From Penelope pileata (taxonomy: Eukaryota > Chordata > Aves > Galliformes > Cracidae), in assembly GCA_013396635.1 (NCBI GenBank), contig WBMW01004826.1:124376-188375 (forward strand): a stretch of 64,000 nucleotides of DNA. Direction: 5' to 3'. The notes under the pieces were generated by a model that was given only the letters and a program-made list of their open reading frames with translations, did no database searches and had not been told where the DNA came from. The translations under genes and the position numbers were made by a program. Of the stretch, positions 12,001 to 23,500 are shown piece by piece; the first letter of the stretch is position 1; the number at the start of each line of letters is the position of its first letter.

Positions 12001-14966
12001 TTGTTATTTTTATGTTTGTTATATTGTTATATATGTTTGTTATTTTGTTAAATGCTGTTGCTTTGTTTCTGTCCCCGTGTAGCTTGTGTCATCCTGCTCA
12101 GGAGCTTTCAGAAGAGCCCTGGTCGCTGCCAGCCCCACTCTGGGGTTGGCTGGCATCCTGAGGGTCAAAGCACTTCAGTAGCGTAACATATTGCTGACTT
12201 GGTCTGAATTTAAGCCTGTGGTTCCCCTCCTTATTTGGGAGGGGTGTCCCCATGGCCTGACACTTCTCACTCTCTGGAAACAGAGCTTCTCCTGCACAGC
12301 GTGAGGGAGGCGAGGCAGCTGGCCCCAGCCTGGCCTCTCACTCCAGGGGCTCCATTCTTTCCACCTGGAGAAGCCCTGGGATTATTTGTAGTGCTTCTGC
12401 TTTCTGCTTAGAAATAAGCACCAGGAAGGTGTCTGAAAAGGCTTCACTTAAAAATACAAAGATCTGAAAAATCCCCTGCATGGATCACCAGTGCTGGAGG
12501 AGAATGATGTGGGGTGCTGAGCAAGCCTGTGTGTGCTCACAGATGCACATGGCAGAGTGAGATTTTCAGTGTGATCTCCATAATTCTGTGAAAATGGCAA
12601 TTTAAGGTCTTCTGTATTCTTTTCAATTCATTTTTAATTACAAGGCTAGTACAATTTTACAATTTCAGGAGGGGTCTGGGAAAGACAGATATTAACAATG
12701 CTTCAAGAATTTCTTTTATGGGTAATCTCAGGGCAAAACTGTATCTTGTTGTTTCAAGCTATGCTTAGCATTTCTGCCCTGAGGAGAAGAAAATGATTAC
12801 GCAGCATCTAAGACTTGCTTGGACAAGTTATAATGAATGTTGAATAACTGTTTGGTAGCAGCATGCATGCTTTTAACTTAATAAATATACATTGTGGTAA
12901 TGTTACAGAGGACCTCAAGATTATAATTGTTTGGAATATACTTTACGAGCGCTTAGCAAAGCAAACTAGTTTGTAGGCTCAGCCAGGAGCACACGGTCAG
13001 AGGAGATGGAAGAAATTTTCCTTCACCCCACGTGGCTTGAACCAGAAGACATCTGCCTCTCTTCTGGCACTCCGCTGCTTTGCCTTTGTAGGGCTCCTTG
13101 CAATGGGACTGGAAGATGTTTCAGTGTTTGCCAGAGCTGGGGCTGTGATAGCAGATGGCTTCAGGTGGCTTAGGAGCCCAAGCTGCTGAAGACCGACGGA
13201 GCATCGAGTTGCCAGAGAGGTGCTGAGCTGGGGCGCTTACCTGTGCTCCCTGTGCCTGGAAATCTGAAATCCAGGGAACAGTCAGAGAGCTGCACTTGGC
13301 TGTGGACCGATGTTCCTGCACAGCTTGGAGACCTGTTGGGACAGCAGGGCTGTCGGCTGTGAGCAGAAGGACGAGTAACTCAGCACCACTGGAGCTGTTC
13401 CGAGGTCCAGAAGAAGCTGCCTGCGCCCATTACTTCTTTACATCCCATAAACCTGGAGGGTCCCTTTTCAATGGCATCAGTTTGGTTACAGAAAAAGGAC
13501 TGATACTACTGGAACTGCATGAAGAAAGATGATTTGCCGTTTTCTTGGAGTTTTTTCTTTGCGTCAGTCTTGGTTTTAATCTCGTGCAGAGTTAACTTTG
13601 GTACTTTGGGGGAATTAAAGTAGATAGGATTGTTAAATTTTGGGTGGAAATCGTCAAAAGGTGATTAATACTAGAAGCCTGTGCAGTGGGCAGTCTCCAA
13701 AGTAGAGCTGTGTTATTAATTGTGATACAAGCTCTGCAGGGAAAGCTTAAAGCTGTCGTATTTCTGTTTGGGATTTCTCGGGCAGAGACATGTGCACATC
13801 TGGAGCATTGCACACACAGCAAGGTCGCGGTGTCGGCAGGGTGCTGGGCCCATTGGGTGCTGGCTGCCCAGATGTTCTTGGTGCATGTGAATGGGCTCTG
13901 CGAAGTGGGTAGGGGCTGAGATACCTCTTGGAAGCGTCAGACTTGCTGCATACACGTTTGCAGTTGTTTCTGTGCACGTGCAATGGACGCATCTGGGCTT
14001 TGGGGGCCTCCCAGAGTTTTGACCAGGCTTCAGTAGGTCTGGAAAGCATGAAGAGATGCAGAAAGTCTTCATGCTCTGCCTGAAAACCTCTTTTTTCTTT
14101 TTCACATGGAAAAGAGATGCCTGGGGAAACCTGGAAACACGTTAGCTGTAGGAAAGCTGTTTAAAATGGCAACGTGATTAATTTCTACTTCATTTCTTCA
14201 GCTGGAGTCAATTCTTGGACAAGAGTTGCACCCCGGGAACCAAGCACTCAACTGCAGGCAGAGTAGAAAGGAGATGGCTTGCATTTTTTTTTCACTTATT
14301 TCTGATCAACACAGCACATACGAATGGAAATGGGTGCCCAGCTCTGCTAACAGGCCCTGCGCTTTCTCTTGATGCTGGGAGGACTTTAGGGCCTGTGTCC
14401 AGGGAAACTTGGAGCCTGATGTTTTCTGGGGAAATTGTTGGTTGTCTTGTCTCTGCTCAGGGTCCCTCAGCCCGAGGTGAGAGCCCACCCAGGGTGTAAC
14501 ACAAACACATGAGGAAGAGCTCAGGCATTTTTTGGAGCTCAGGGTTTCCTGGTTGTACGCATGCAGCAGCTTGTGGTAGCTCCAGTGCTTGGTGGGAGCA
14601 CGCTGCTTGCTGTTCATGCTCCGTGCAGCACATGAGCTGCTTCCTGCCGGCAGCCTGCTCCCTGCAGGGGAGAGCTGTGGTTTCAAAGCAGCCTGCCACT
14701 GCATTCCAGGGCAGCGTTCAGCCAGCTCCCAGCTGCCCTCTTCCCAGCCACTCTTCAGATCTAAGCAGGGGATGGGATGCAAACTGGATGAATTGCCTTT
14801 GTGGCAGCAACAGGCATTTTCCAGCCACCATCTTCCCTTGGGGAAATTTGGTTGCGTGAAGGCCAAGGAGGGTGGTGGGGATACAGCCCAGGTGGGCATC
14901 ACAGTGAGCACTGCCATCCTCAGGCGATTCTCTGGGCTCACTGTGTGCTGCAGCAAAGTTTATGGG

Positions 14967-15545
14967 TGAGATGAACAAAGGAGGGATAAGGTGTCCTTGC
15001 GAAACAAGATAAGCTGATGAAGGAAGACTGAGAAGAACGACTAATGGAAGTCACAGCGACCCGGTGAAACAACCTTATCTTGTAGATGTACCTTAGGATG
15101 CGCTCCCTTGGTAAATGCATACGAGATCTTCCTTGTTTGATAGAACAAAGAAGAGATAGAGGCTTGGTCAAACAAGGTGCAAAGATACCTTGAGTTAGGC
15201 AAAACCAGGATGCGCTTATTAGGAGATTCCTTGCAAAATCTTGCTTGCTCTCAAAGGGGTATCTGTTAGCAGGGGGTGTCTGTTAGCAGGGGGTATCTGT
15301 TAGCAGGGGATGAGCACATGGTAGGCGGCCTGAGAAGAGTGCAACTCCATGGACCTCAGCCCATGGGGAAAGGGGCAGTTCTCACCATAACGCTGGGGTA
15401 CAGGGGCAAAAAGAGACTGTGACCTCTGACAGTTTGAGAGACCCTACAGCAACACGCCCCAGTGGAATCTCCCTTTATTCCAATAAAGTTTCTCGTCTGT
15501 CTCCTTTTGAACATCAGAATTCTGGCAGTGAGATTTTTCTGTACA
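14967..15545 (+). mobile_element. Solo LTR of an endogenous retrovirus-like element, with 5-bp target duplication
   Basis: A 579-bp segment starts TGAGATGA and ends CTGTACA, so it has the TG...CA ends of an LTR. It is flanked on both sides by the same five bases, ATGGG (14962-14966 and 15546-15550). It contains a polyadenylation signal, AATAAA, at 15482-15487, followed by a GT/CT-rich stretch and about 58 bases to the end, as expected for R-U5. The U3-like part has a 10-bp inverted pair with GATA cores (ACAAGATAAG at 15004 and CTTATCTTGT at 15074) and three 17-bp tandem units. No TATA box is obvious. No gag, pol or env sequence adjoins it, so it is a solo LTR left by recombination. The family is not identified; a 5-bp duplication fits class I or ERVL-type elements. 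Orientation is set by the AATAAA. Confidence 0.72.
15257..15307 (+). repeat. Three 17-bp tandem repeats inside the LTR
   Basis: Three adjacent copies of a GGGTATCTGTTAGCAGG unit; the middle copy has G for A at position 5. They sit in the U3-like part of the solo LTR, where tandem enhancer repeats are common. Confidence 0.9.
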
Positions 15546-15550
15546 ATGGG

Positions 15551-18261
15551 CTACTCAGATGTTCAGGACTTCGGGTTTTTGAAAGCAGGATCAGCTTGCA
15601 AAATATTAGATGTTGATGTCGGATGTATTTGGATGTGGTTTGCTTTGTTCTTTAACAATAGGCAGTTTTAAAGAAAGAGGAATATTGCTTTTGCCCATAT
15701 GTCCCGTTGTTCCCATGGTGGGTGTAATCCTGGCTGTGGAGTTCAGCATTATCATGCTGATTCTGTTTGTAGCAGATCCAGGCTGAGCGTTTGTCATGCG
15801 TTTATTCCATCTTTGATCATTTCTTTTCAGATCAAAGGCGGAATTTGCATCCCATGCTGTAGGAACTGCATGGTTTTGTGAAGCAGTTCCCAGTGTGCAA
15901 ACGCAATCCCTGCATATCTCCTGGGTGCTCGAGCTGTTGGGTGCACGCGTTCGGTTAGCTCTGCGTGTTTCTGTCCGAGGTTTCCGTGGTCCTGTCCTTG
16001 ACCAGCAGCAACTTCAAAGGGAAATAATGTGCAGATTTTTGGGGAAATATTTCTAGTGGGAAACCAATAGCATAGCATGAATTTAAAAATAACGTGCTGA
16101 ATGCTCTCTGTTGAAAATGAATCAGGAAATCCCCTGGACACTTGCTTTTGGGGCATGCTAGGTATTTTTTTTTCTTTGATAAAAGCTGGACAGTGGTGCT
16201 ATCAAAAACGGGAGGCCCACAAATGAGACTCATTTAGCTTTTTCTCTTTGGAAGTCTCAGGTTTTAATTAATTTACCTAAAATCTCAATGAGTATCTTTC
16301 ATTTCTCTCTGAAGCGCAGGACCGATGGCTGAATTTAAATAAACAGACACTGTAGCACAATTTCCTGGCTGTGTGAACCAAACTCGAAAAGCTAAGAGTG
16401 ATGAAACCGTAATTGGATTAAATGTATTGCTTTCCCCATTGGGAATATGGATAAAATTTCTGTCTTTCAATAGTTTTGTTTTGACCATGTTAGTTTAAGA
16501 TCCGAGGCTGATGGCTTGTGTTACAATGGGTTGAATAGCAGATGGCAACTATGGAAGTGTAAATTAGCTAGCAGCTGATGTGACTTGGAGAGCTATTGAT
16601 TGTGTTGGTACCATTATATGGGGATAAGTGCTAGATAGTCAGTAAGGGTGGAATAGAATTTGCTTGGAATCGTTTCATTAAATTAACCCATCAAGAGTTC
16701 TTTCTTCCTTCCAATTACTCTGCTATACTTTTTTTTTTTTTTTTTGCCAAAATAACTTGTTGCTTTGACATCTGGAATTTAATTCTTCATAAGCATAAAT
16801 TCCTAAGCTTTAGAGGAGCAAAGTTGTTTTTTTTTTCCCTGTTGTTTTTTATTTTTGAATATCTTTCCCCTGTTTCCTGGGCTGTTCCCATTCGGCACAT
16901 GAAGATGAAGGGAGGAAGGAAAATGGGCTGAACTGGGAGAGCCCGGGGGAACCTTTGTTTCTCTCGAGCGATTCCTTGCTGCCTCGGGAGCGGCGGGGAC
17001 AGGTTTTGCAGAGAGGAACATCTGGTGCCCTTGGCCAACACGGTGCTAAATGTGATTCAAGGCTGCTCAGAGAAGCAACAGATTTAGCAGTTCAGGATTG
17101 TCACATTGGCTGGGCAGCGTGGGTACCTGCCTAGGATCAGAGCTGGCATGGGATGCCTCCGCGGAGTTCTCAGGCCTTCCTGTGGGGATCTTGGCAAAGC
17201 TGTTAGCAAAAGAAAGCGAAGTCTCTGTGCCTGGATACAGCACTCAGTGTGAGATGATTGACTTGCCTTAAAAATTAAGTCACAATTCCATTGTTGAGTC
17301 TGCTTTTAGTGTTTGATTTGTTGGCTTTTTTGCATCAAAGAGTTAAAAAAATCTGATCCAGGGAAAGCGTAACATGGAGGCAGTGAGTAGGGCAGCAAAC
17401 CCAAAGCATTGGACACTTTCCCCAGCCTAATAAACAAACAAGTGTGCAGCTCGGGGGACAGCACTGTTTGAATGATGCTTTACTACGTGACCCTTCCCTA
17501 GCATGGAAATGTTACGTTAACACTGGTCAAAAGGAAGAGAAGGGATAGAAGTTCATCAAAGCTTCCTCCAAAGCCAGCTGCTGCAGGACCAGCCTGGGAA
17601 TTAGTCGTGTGGTGCAGAACTTCTCTGGCAGACCCTCCTGCTTCACCCCTGGGACAGCTGAAGGTTGGCACAGTGCGGAGTTGCCCTGTTACAAGACACT
17701 GATGTGAGGTTTTTGCTGCCATCCCCAGTGTGGGTTGTGGCCAGTGCAGCAAATGCAAGCTGAGAACTGACCCTGAGCTTCGTGCTTGGAAAAGAAGCGC
17801 TCTTAAACATCAGCAATATGTCTATTATTGGGCCACAAATAAATTCTCAGCATCTTGGTTTGGAAACATTTCTGTTCCTTTGGGAGGACTTTGCTTTCCA
17901 CGATTCCACTGTCCCAGATTGCTCCTGCAGCTGCTGGAGGCCGCGAGCCTTCCACGCTGCAGCCAGAGATGCTGTTCCTTTCTCAGGATCCCTCTCTGCT
18001 TTTAGCCCCGAGCAGCTGCCCACGCTCCCTAGGGCTCTGTAGGATCCCTAGTGGGATCTGTAGTGTAAGGAGCTGTGCTCCTTCCCTGCTGCAGACCCAC
18101 AGGGCACGTCTGAGCCTGGCACAGCACACGGGGGTTCCTCCCAGTGGCTGAAGCCACCTCCCTGGGGCTTGCATTCCGCTATAGTCCCATTCCTTTTTGC
18201 TCCCGAGTGAGGAAAGGAGATGTGAGGAGCCTGCTCCTGCTTGGCCAGTTTGGTCTCAGCT
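15551..18261 (+). other. SMAD3: SMAD3 intron 1, between solo LTR and CR1
   Basis: Unique-looking noncoding sequence with an AT-rich stretch (about 16240-16800) and a T17 run at 16729-16745. No gene or repeat family is recognisable. Confidence 0.8.
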
Positions 18262-18829
18262 CATCTCGAGGGAGGTGATCCAGCCTCTCTGCTCTACACT
18301 GTGACACCTCACCTGGAGTACTGTGTCCGGATGTGCAGTCCTCAGCACAGGAGAGACACAGACCTGCTGGAGCGCATCCAGAGGAGGGCCACAAAAATGA
18401 TCCAAGGGATGGAACACCTCCCCTGTGAGGACAGGCTGAGAGCTGGAGCTGTGCAGCCTGGAGAAGAGAAGGCTCTGAGGTGACCTGAGAGCAGCCTTTC
18501 AATATCTGAAGGGGGGCTACAAGAAAGGGGAACAGACTCTTTAGCAAGGTCTGTGGGGATAGGACAAGGGAAAATGGTTTCAAACTATAAGAGAGGAGAT
18601 TTGGGTTGGGTATAAGGAAAAAGATTTTTACGGTAAGGGTGGTGAAGCAATGGAACAGGTTGCCCAGAGATGTGGTGGAAGCCCCATCCCTGGAGGCATC
18701 CAAGGTCAGGCAGGACCGGGCTCTGAGCAACCTGATCGAGCTGTTGGTGTCCCTGTTCACTGCAGGGGCGTTGGGCTAGGGGACCTCTAAAGGTCCCTTC
18801 CAACTCTAAGGATCCTGTGATTCCGTGAT
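18262..18829 (+). mobile_element. CR1 LINE, 5'-truncated 3' end
   Basis: Plus-strand copy of the C-terminal part of the CR1 ORF2 and the short CR1 tail. A translated piece (18295-18483) reads PHLEYCVRM and then LLERIQRRATKMIQGMEHL, the typical end of CR1 reverse transcriptase ORF2. Downstream are diagnostic CR1 phrases: CAAGGGAAAATGGTTTCAAA, GAACAGGTTGCCCAGAGATG and CCCCATCCCTGGAGG. It ends with two degenerate copies of the CR1 8-bp terminal repeat (GATCCTGT, GATTCCGT). The frame is broken by a stop after 18480 and by small indels, so it is a dead copy. The 5' edge is uncertain by a few tens of bases. Confidence 0.9.
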
Positions 18830-20537
18830 CTGGCTCTCATACCCCTGTCAGCAGGGTGTGTGCAGTCAGCAGGAGCTGCATCTCCGAGCTGTCACTGCCA
18901 GCAATGCCGGGACAGCTCAGCTGGGGGACTTGCTCTTTCATACTTTATTTCCTTTTTATTTTTTTCACAATAATGAATTTTCTGCATTTGGTTTAAATAA
19001 GAACAAAGACGACGATGCTGAGTGCATCGCAGCAAAGAGCGGAGCTGAGCGCAGGAGGTGTTCCCCGCTCCCATTCCAGCAGCGGCTGCACTGCGAGAAG
19101 CTCTGCGCCGGGCGAGGAGCAGAGGGAAGCAGCACGGGCTCAAAGAGCCTCCTGTTATTCAGCGCTCAGGAATGCAGAGGCATGCTCCAGCCGGGGTGTG
19201 GGCGGCTGTTTGGTTTGCGGTTCTTGCTAGGGGGTGGGTGATTTTGAAAAGCACTTGCTGAATTCGCATTGGGTTGAATAATGGCTACTTTATATACAAA
19301 TGATAAATGTTAGTCACAGCGGAGCAAAGGAGTTTCTTGTTGTTGGTCATGGATTTGGCATATCAAAAAAGGGAGAGGCGGAAAAAAAAAAGAAAGAGAG
19401 CAAGCCCAGGGCTTCGCTGCTTCAGAAACTGCAAAATTAAACAGAGCTGCGTTTATGTTATGTGACATCTTTAAGCCTTTGGCTCCCTCGACTTAATGCC
19501 AGATATCTAAATTGGAAAAATTTATTGCAACTGGCATATCTTTTAGAAGCCTGTCATCACAGAAAAACTGCCATCAGGCCGTCCTTGCTGGCTTGTTTCT
19601 GTTAAGTGCCTTTTTTTTCAGTGCTTCAGCTTTAGATGAGTCATTTCTGCTTTCCTATGGCGAGCAGTGGCTGCCACAGACAGGCTTATAGGGTCTTAGC
19701 TGGATTGACATGGTTGTTGGTGTTTTTTCTTTTTCTTGTTTCGTTCTAGAACCAAAGATTCTGGTAAACTCTACTCCTAAAGTTGCGTTGCTGGATTTAT
19801 ATGAGTACCTCTGACTCAGAGCCTTCATTTATCTCCCCCCCCCCTCCCCTGTGCTAGAGGATCACCACCCCCTCCTGCAGTCACGCTTTGCTGGCACCAT
19901 TTTATCAGGTTGTTTTAGTGCATTAATACAGAATGAGGACGGGACTTGGATGTGAAAGAACATTAGAACAAGTTTGAGTTTTCAACACTTGATTGTCCTA
20001 TTGATTATTTGCAATCATTGCTTATTTGGAGAAGCAAAGCTCAGAGCTCAGCATCTGGCTGGGGTTAATCTCGCTGCAGGGTCGCTGTGCTGCTTCATGG
20101 AGTCGACCTTCTGGATCCCTTCTTCCATTCCTCTCTTTTGGCCCTGTTCACAGCCTGGTGCCCAGGGCAGCCAGCTCTGGTGCCTGCCCTAACTCAGCAT
20201 CACAGCCCAAAAGAAGCTCCAGGCAGCAGCTGCAGGGATGCAGAACCCATGGGACATTGCCCTTAGGGAAAAAATGGGCTCAAAACAAACTCCATCATCG
20301 TAGCAGCTCCCAGAGAGCTGTGAAGTGGTTTGGGTGGGTACAGATTATGTTGATTTAAAGCAGAATATTGCAAAACTTTTGCATTCTGGTTTGTCACTGC
20401 TCCACACTGAGACTTGTGCAAAATTTCAAATTCTCTTCTTCATATTGGTTGTTTGCGTCCAGCACTGAGCCTCAGACCCAGAGGAACCGATTGCAGACCC
20501 TTCGGATGAAGCTGAACTTCATCCAGAGTTCAAGGAC

Positions 20538-20583
20538 TCCTTGCTCTGCTCTCCATCAAAGAGCAAGGGCTCCTTGCTCTGCT
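20538..20583 (+). repeat. Short direct repeat enclosing an inverted repeat
   Basis: TCCTTGCTCTGCT occurs at 20538-20550 and again at 20571-20583. Between them AGAGCAAGG (20560-20568) is the reverse complement of the first CCTTGCTCT (20539-20547), giving a 9-bp stem with a 12-base loop. Confidence 0.75.
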
Positions 20584-23500
20584 GACCTGCAGAGCCCTTC
20601 CTGGGAAGGTGAGGGACAGAAATCCTGCTTTCACCAGAGGAAGCAGGATTCCTCCCGTAGGCTTCAGTGCAGCAACCCAAGAGGATTGCTGAGGCAAGTT
20701 TTTAATTAATGGGGGGAAGGAGGAATCCACAAATACTTCCATGCTTTCTGAAAGACAAAAAGGGGGCCGCGTATCACCTTTAACGTCAATAATGTTAATC
20801 ATGCAAAGCCACAAAAAGGAAATTAAACTTTAAAAACCATGTTTAAATAACACTGAGGATTTGACTATAGCCCACAGAGGCAAGAAAGTTCAAAGGGAAG
20901 ACTGAACTTCAGCTGACCCTGATGTGCCTAGGAGTTGCAACACAGTTTCTCTGTAATATTATCCAATTTTTAGAGAGCTTTTACAGGGCAGGAAGAGGAA
21001 GGTCAGTGGCTCGCTATTTAAACTTGAAGTTGTGCTCTGTGCAATTCGTAGAACATGAGAAAGAAAGGCTTTACAATTGCAACTTAATACATCCAAGCTA
21101 CCAAATGTGTGGATTTATGTGGTATTTGTCAGAAAAGAAGAAATCTCTTCAAACATACTGGGGTTTTGTCTTGCTAAGTTTTCTCCCCCAGAGATGGCAT
21201 GTGAGCAGAATGTCTTTCCCTTGGGGTTAATATCTGTTGTTGCTCTCAACTTTCAGCCTTTTGACTTGTAAATCATTTCACTTGATATCTGCTTCTTATT
21301 AACAAACATTAAACTTTCCTGCTGGTAGCTAACTCTGCATCTCCCTGACTTTTTCTCTTGCTCTGCTACTGAAGTCTTTGTTTCTGGGAGACATTTGTGT
21401 GAGGGGAGCTTTTTGAGTGCTTCTTGCTCCTTTGGGGTTGTGTTACAGATGTTGGTAATTTTTGGCCCAGCCCTTGAAATGCTATCAAGAAATGTAACAT
21501 TTAACAAGCTGGGAAATTCTTGAGTTGATGAGTGTCCCTTTTTCACAGGTGTTGCAACTGTTTCACTTTTGGCTTCAGGAAAGATTTTTAATCAGGGGTT
21601 TGAGTGTGTGCTTGTGCCTTGGCAACCTGCAGGAGAGATGAAGGCCAGTCCCTTCTCCACAACTGCACTGGTACAAGCTGTTACTGCAAAATGACTTTGG
21701 TTTTAGAGCAGTCTAATGAGGATGGGACCGTTGGAGCTCCTAGTGGGAGCTTGCTCTTGGCTCTTGGCCTGTTTCACCCTTGGCTTTGAGCGGGGTGGTG
21801 CGTTGCTGTGCCAGCAGCTCTGTGCTGTGGGGTTTGTATGTCCCCCATCTGCCATCAGGCCTAAAGCCTCGTGTCTCCTTCCCTTCATCCCTATGGTAGT
21901 CATCGCCACTCCATCCACTTCTGGAGCTCTGTACAATTCTCTGCCACCACTTTGCCATGTTCCCTGGTTGCCCTTGTCCACTATGGTTCCCCTCACTGGT
22001 GAATCCATCCCTGGCCTCTGTTTCTCTATGCACTTTGCTGGATGCTCAGCGTGGCATCCCCAGCTCTGTGTTCCTATTTCCTTCAGCATCATCACTGTAC
22101 ACTTCTTCTCCTTCGCTTTGAGACTGTGGTGTTCTGGACCCGTGGAGTCAGCTCGCATGGATGTTGGCGTGCTGTCAGCTTGCGCTGTGCTCTGCCGATC
22201 ACCGTCGCTCTGCTTTAAATCACGGGTGAGGTGCCTTCTGCTTTTGTATCTGCTCTCACTTTCAGTGAGAATTCTGGTTTTGGCAGGGGGTTTCTCATAA
22301 TGCTTTTAGAAGTGACAGCATCGCAGCCAAATGCTTGTTTAAGGAAGAGCTTGCAAATTGTGTGTACAGCCACGTGTGCTTGGCTGACCAAAAACCCCAA
22401 AACCAGAGCAGCCCCAAAGGTGGAGAGGCGTTTGTGGCTTGGGATGAAATCTGCAGGTGAGTGATGTGGTGTAGCTGCTCCCAGGCCCTCCGATGTCATG
22501 CTTGGGCAGGGGAGTAACCCAGGCTGGAGGAGGGAAGTCCCCAGAAGATCCCCAAAACCATGGTGAGAAAAGGTGCAAAGCCTTACCACCTGCCGTGGTG
22601 CACTCAAAGGTTTGAAGATCCCGTGTGACACATCACCATGCAAACAGCTTTTGTGCTCGGGGTGAGAAGGTTGGCGAGCAGCGGGCTTTCCCTGCCCGCT
22701 CTGCTGCGGAGCTGCCGTGCAGGGCTGGGAGCTCCGCTCGGGGTGGGTTGGCAGAGCCCTGTGGTTTCACTTTGTGTGTTTTATGGGTTCCTTAGGGGGC
22801 ACATTTTGCAGTTTCTCAGTGTGAGGGGGAGGTTTTTCACTGGAGCGTGAAGGCTGCGCGCGGGTACGTGCGCTCGGTTTTGTATTTACTTTTTTGGAGA
22901 AGCTCCAGTGAAGCTCTTTGAGTAACTCCAGAGGCCTCCTGCGCAGACTGAGCGAATGGAATTCCCACAACAGACACTCCAAAGCTTATTTTTATTTTTT
23001 TTAATAACAACCGATTAATAAAAGACGGCTGCTGCCTACACTCACCTCATACTCATTCAACGTGGATTCAGTTAGACCAAACCACAAAGTGCAGATGGCA
23101 GAAAGACACTGCAGTTTGCAGTGAGGGGTCAGTATTTCATTCTCAGCGTGACCTGTGAGGGACCTGGAGAGGCCAGCGGGTAAAGGGCAATCCACAGAGC
23201 TCCCTCCCAAGCAGCATGGGAATGACGTGCGAGCCCTGGACTGTGAGAAGATTTTTTTCCTAAGTTATGCTAAGCAAATATGTACACAGACATGACAGGC
23301 CCGCTCCAAAGCCCATCTGCATTCACAGACCCTCACTGAGCTCTGGATTAAGTCCCAGGGCTCTGAAGAGGAGCAGGGGAGTTGCTCACGGGTGTCTGAC
23401 CCTGCTGGGCTCAGCCCTGGTGCTGCAGGGGGGAGTGGAGGGCACAGCGAGGAGGAGCATCGCGGTTAGGAGTGTTTAGGCAGGAGGACTGCTACAAGTA

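Larger units (their letters stand above)
1..14966 (+). other. SMAD3: SMAD3 intron 1, 5' block of the window
   Basis: Noncoding, assigned to intron 1 because exon 1 is not in the window and exon 2 is the first coding exon downstream. The first 330 bases are AT-rich with many TAAT/ATTA motifs. Open frames on both strands are short, overlap each other and match nothing recognisable. Simple sequence is at 279-312, 2481-2513, 3028-3081, 3204-3215 and 6171-6185 (A15). A pyrimidine-rich stretch ending in TTTTTAG at about 6284-6330 resembles a splice acceptor, but no supporting exon was identified. No conserved gene, RNA or mobile element could be supported between these repeats. Confidence 0.85.
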
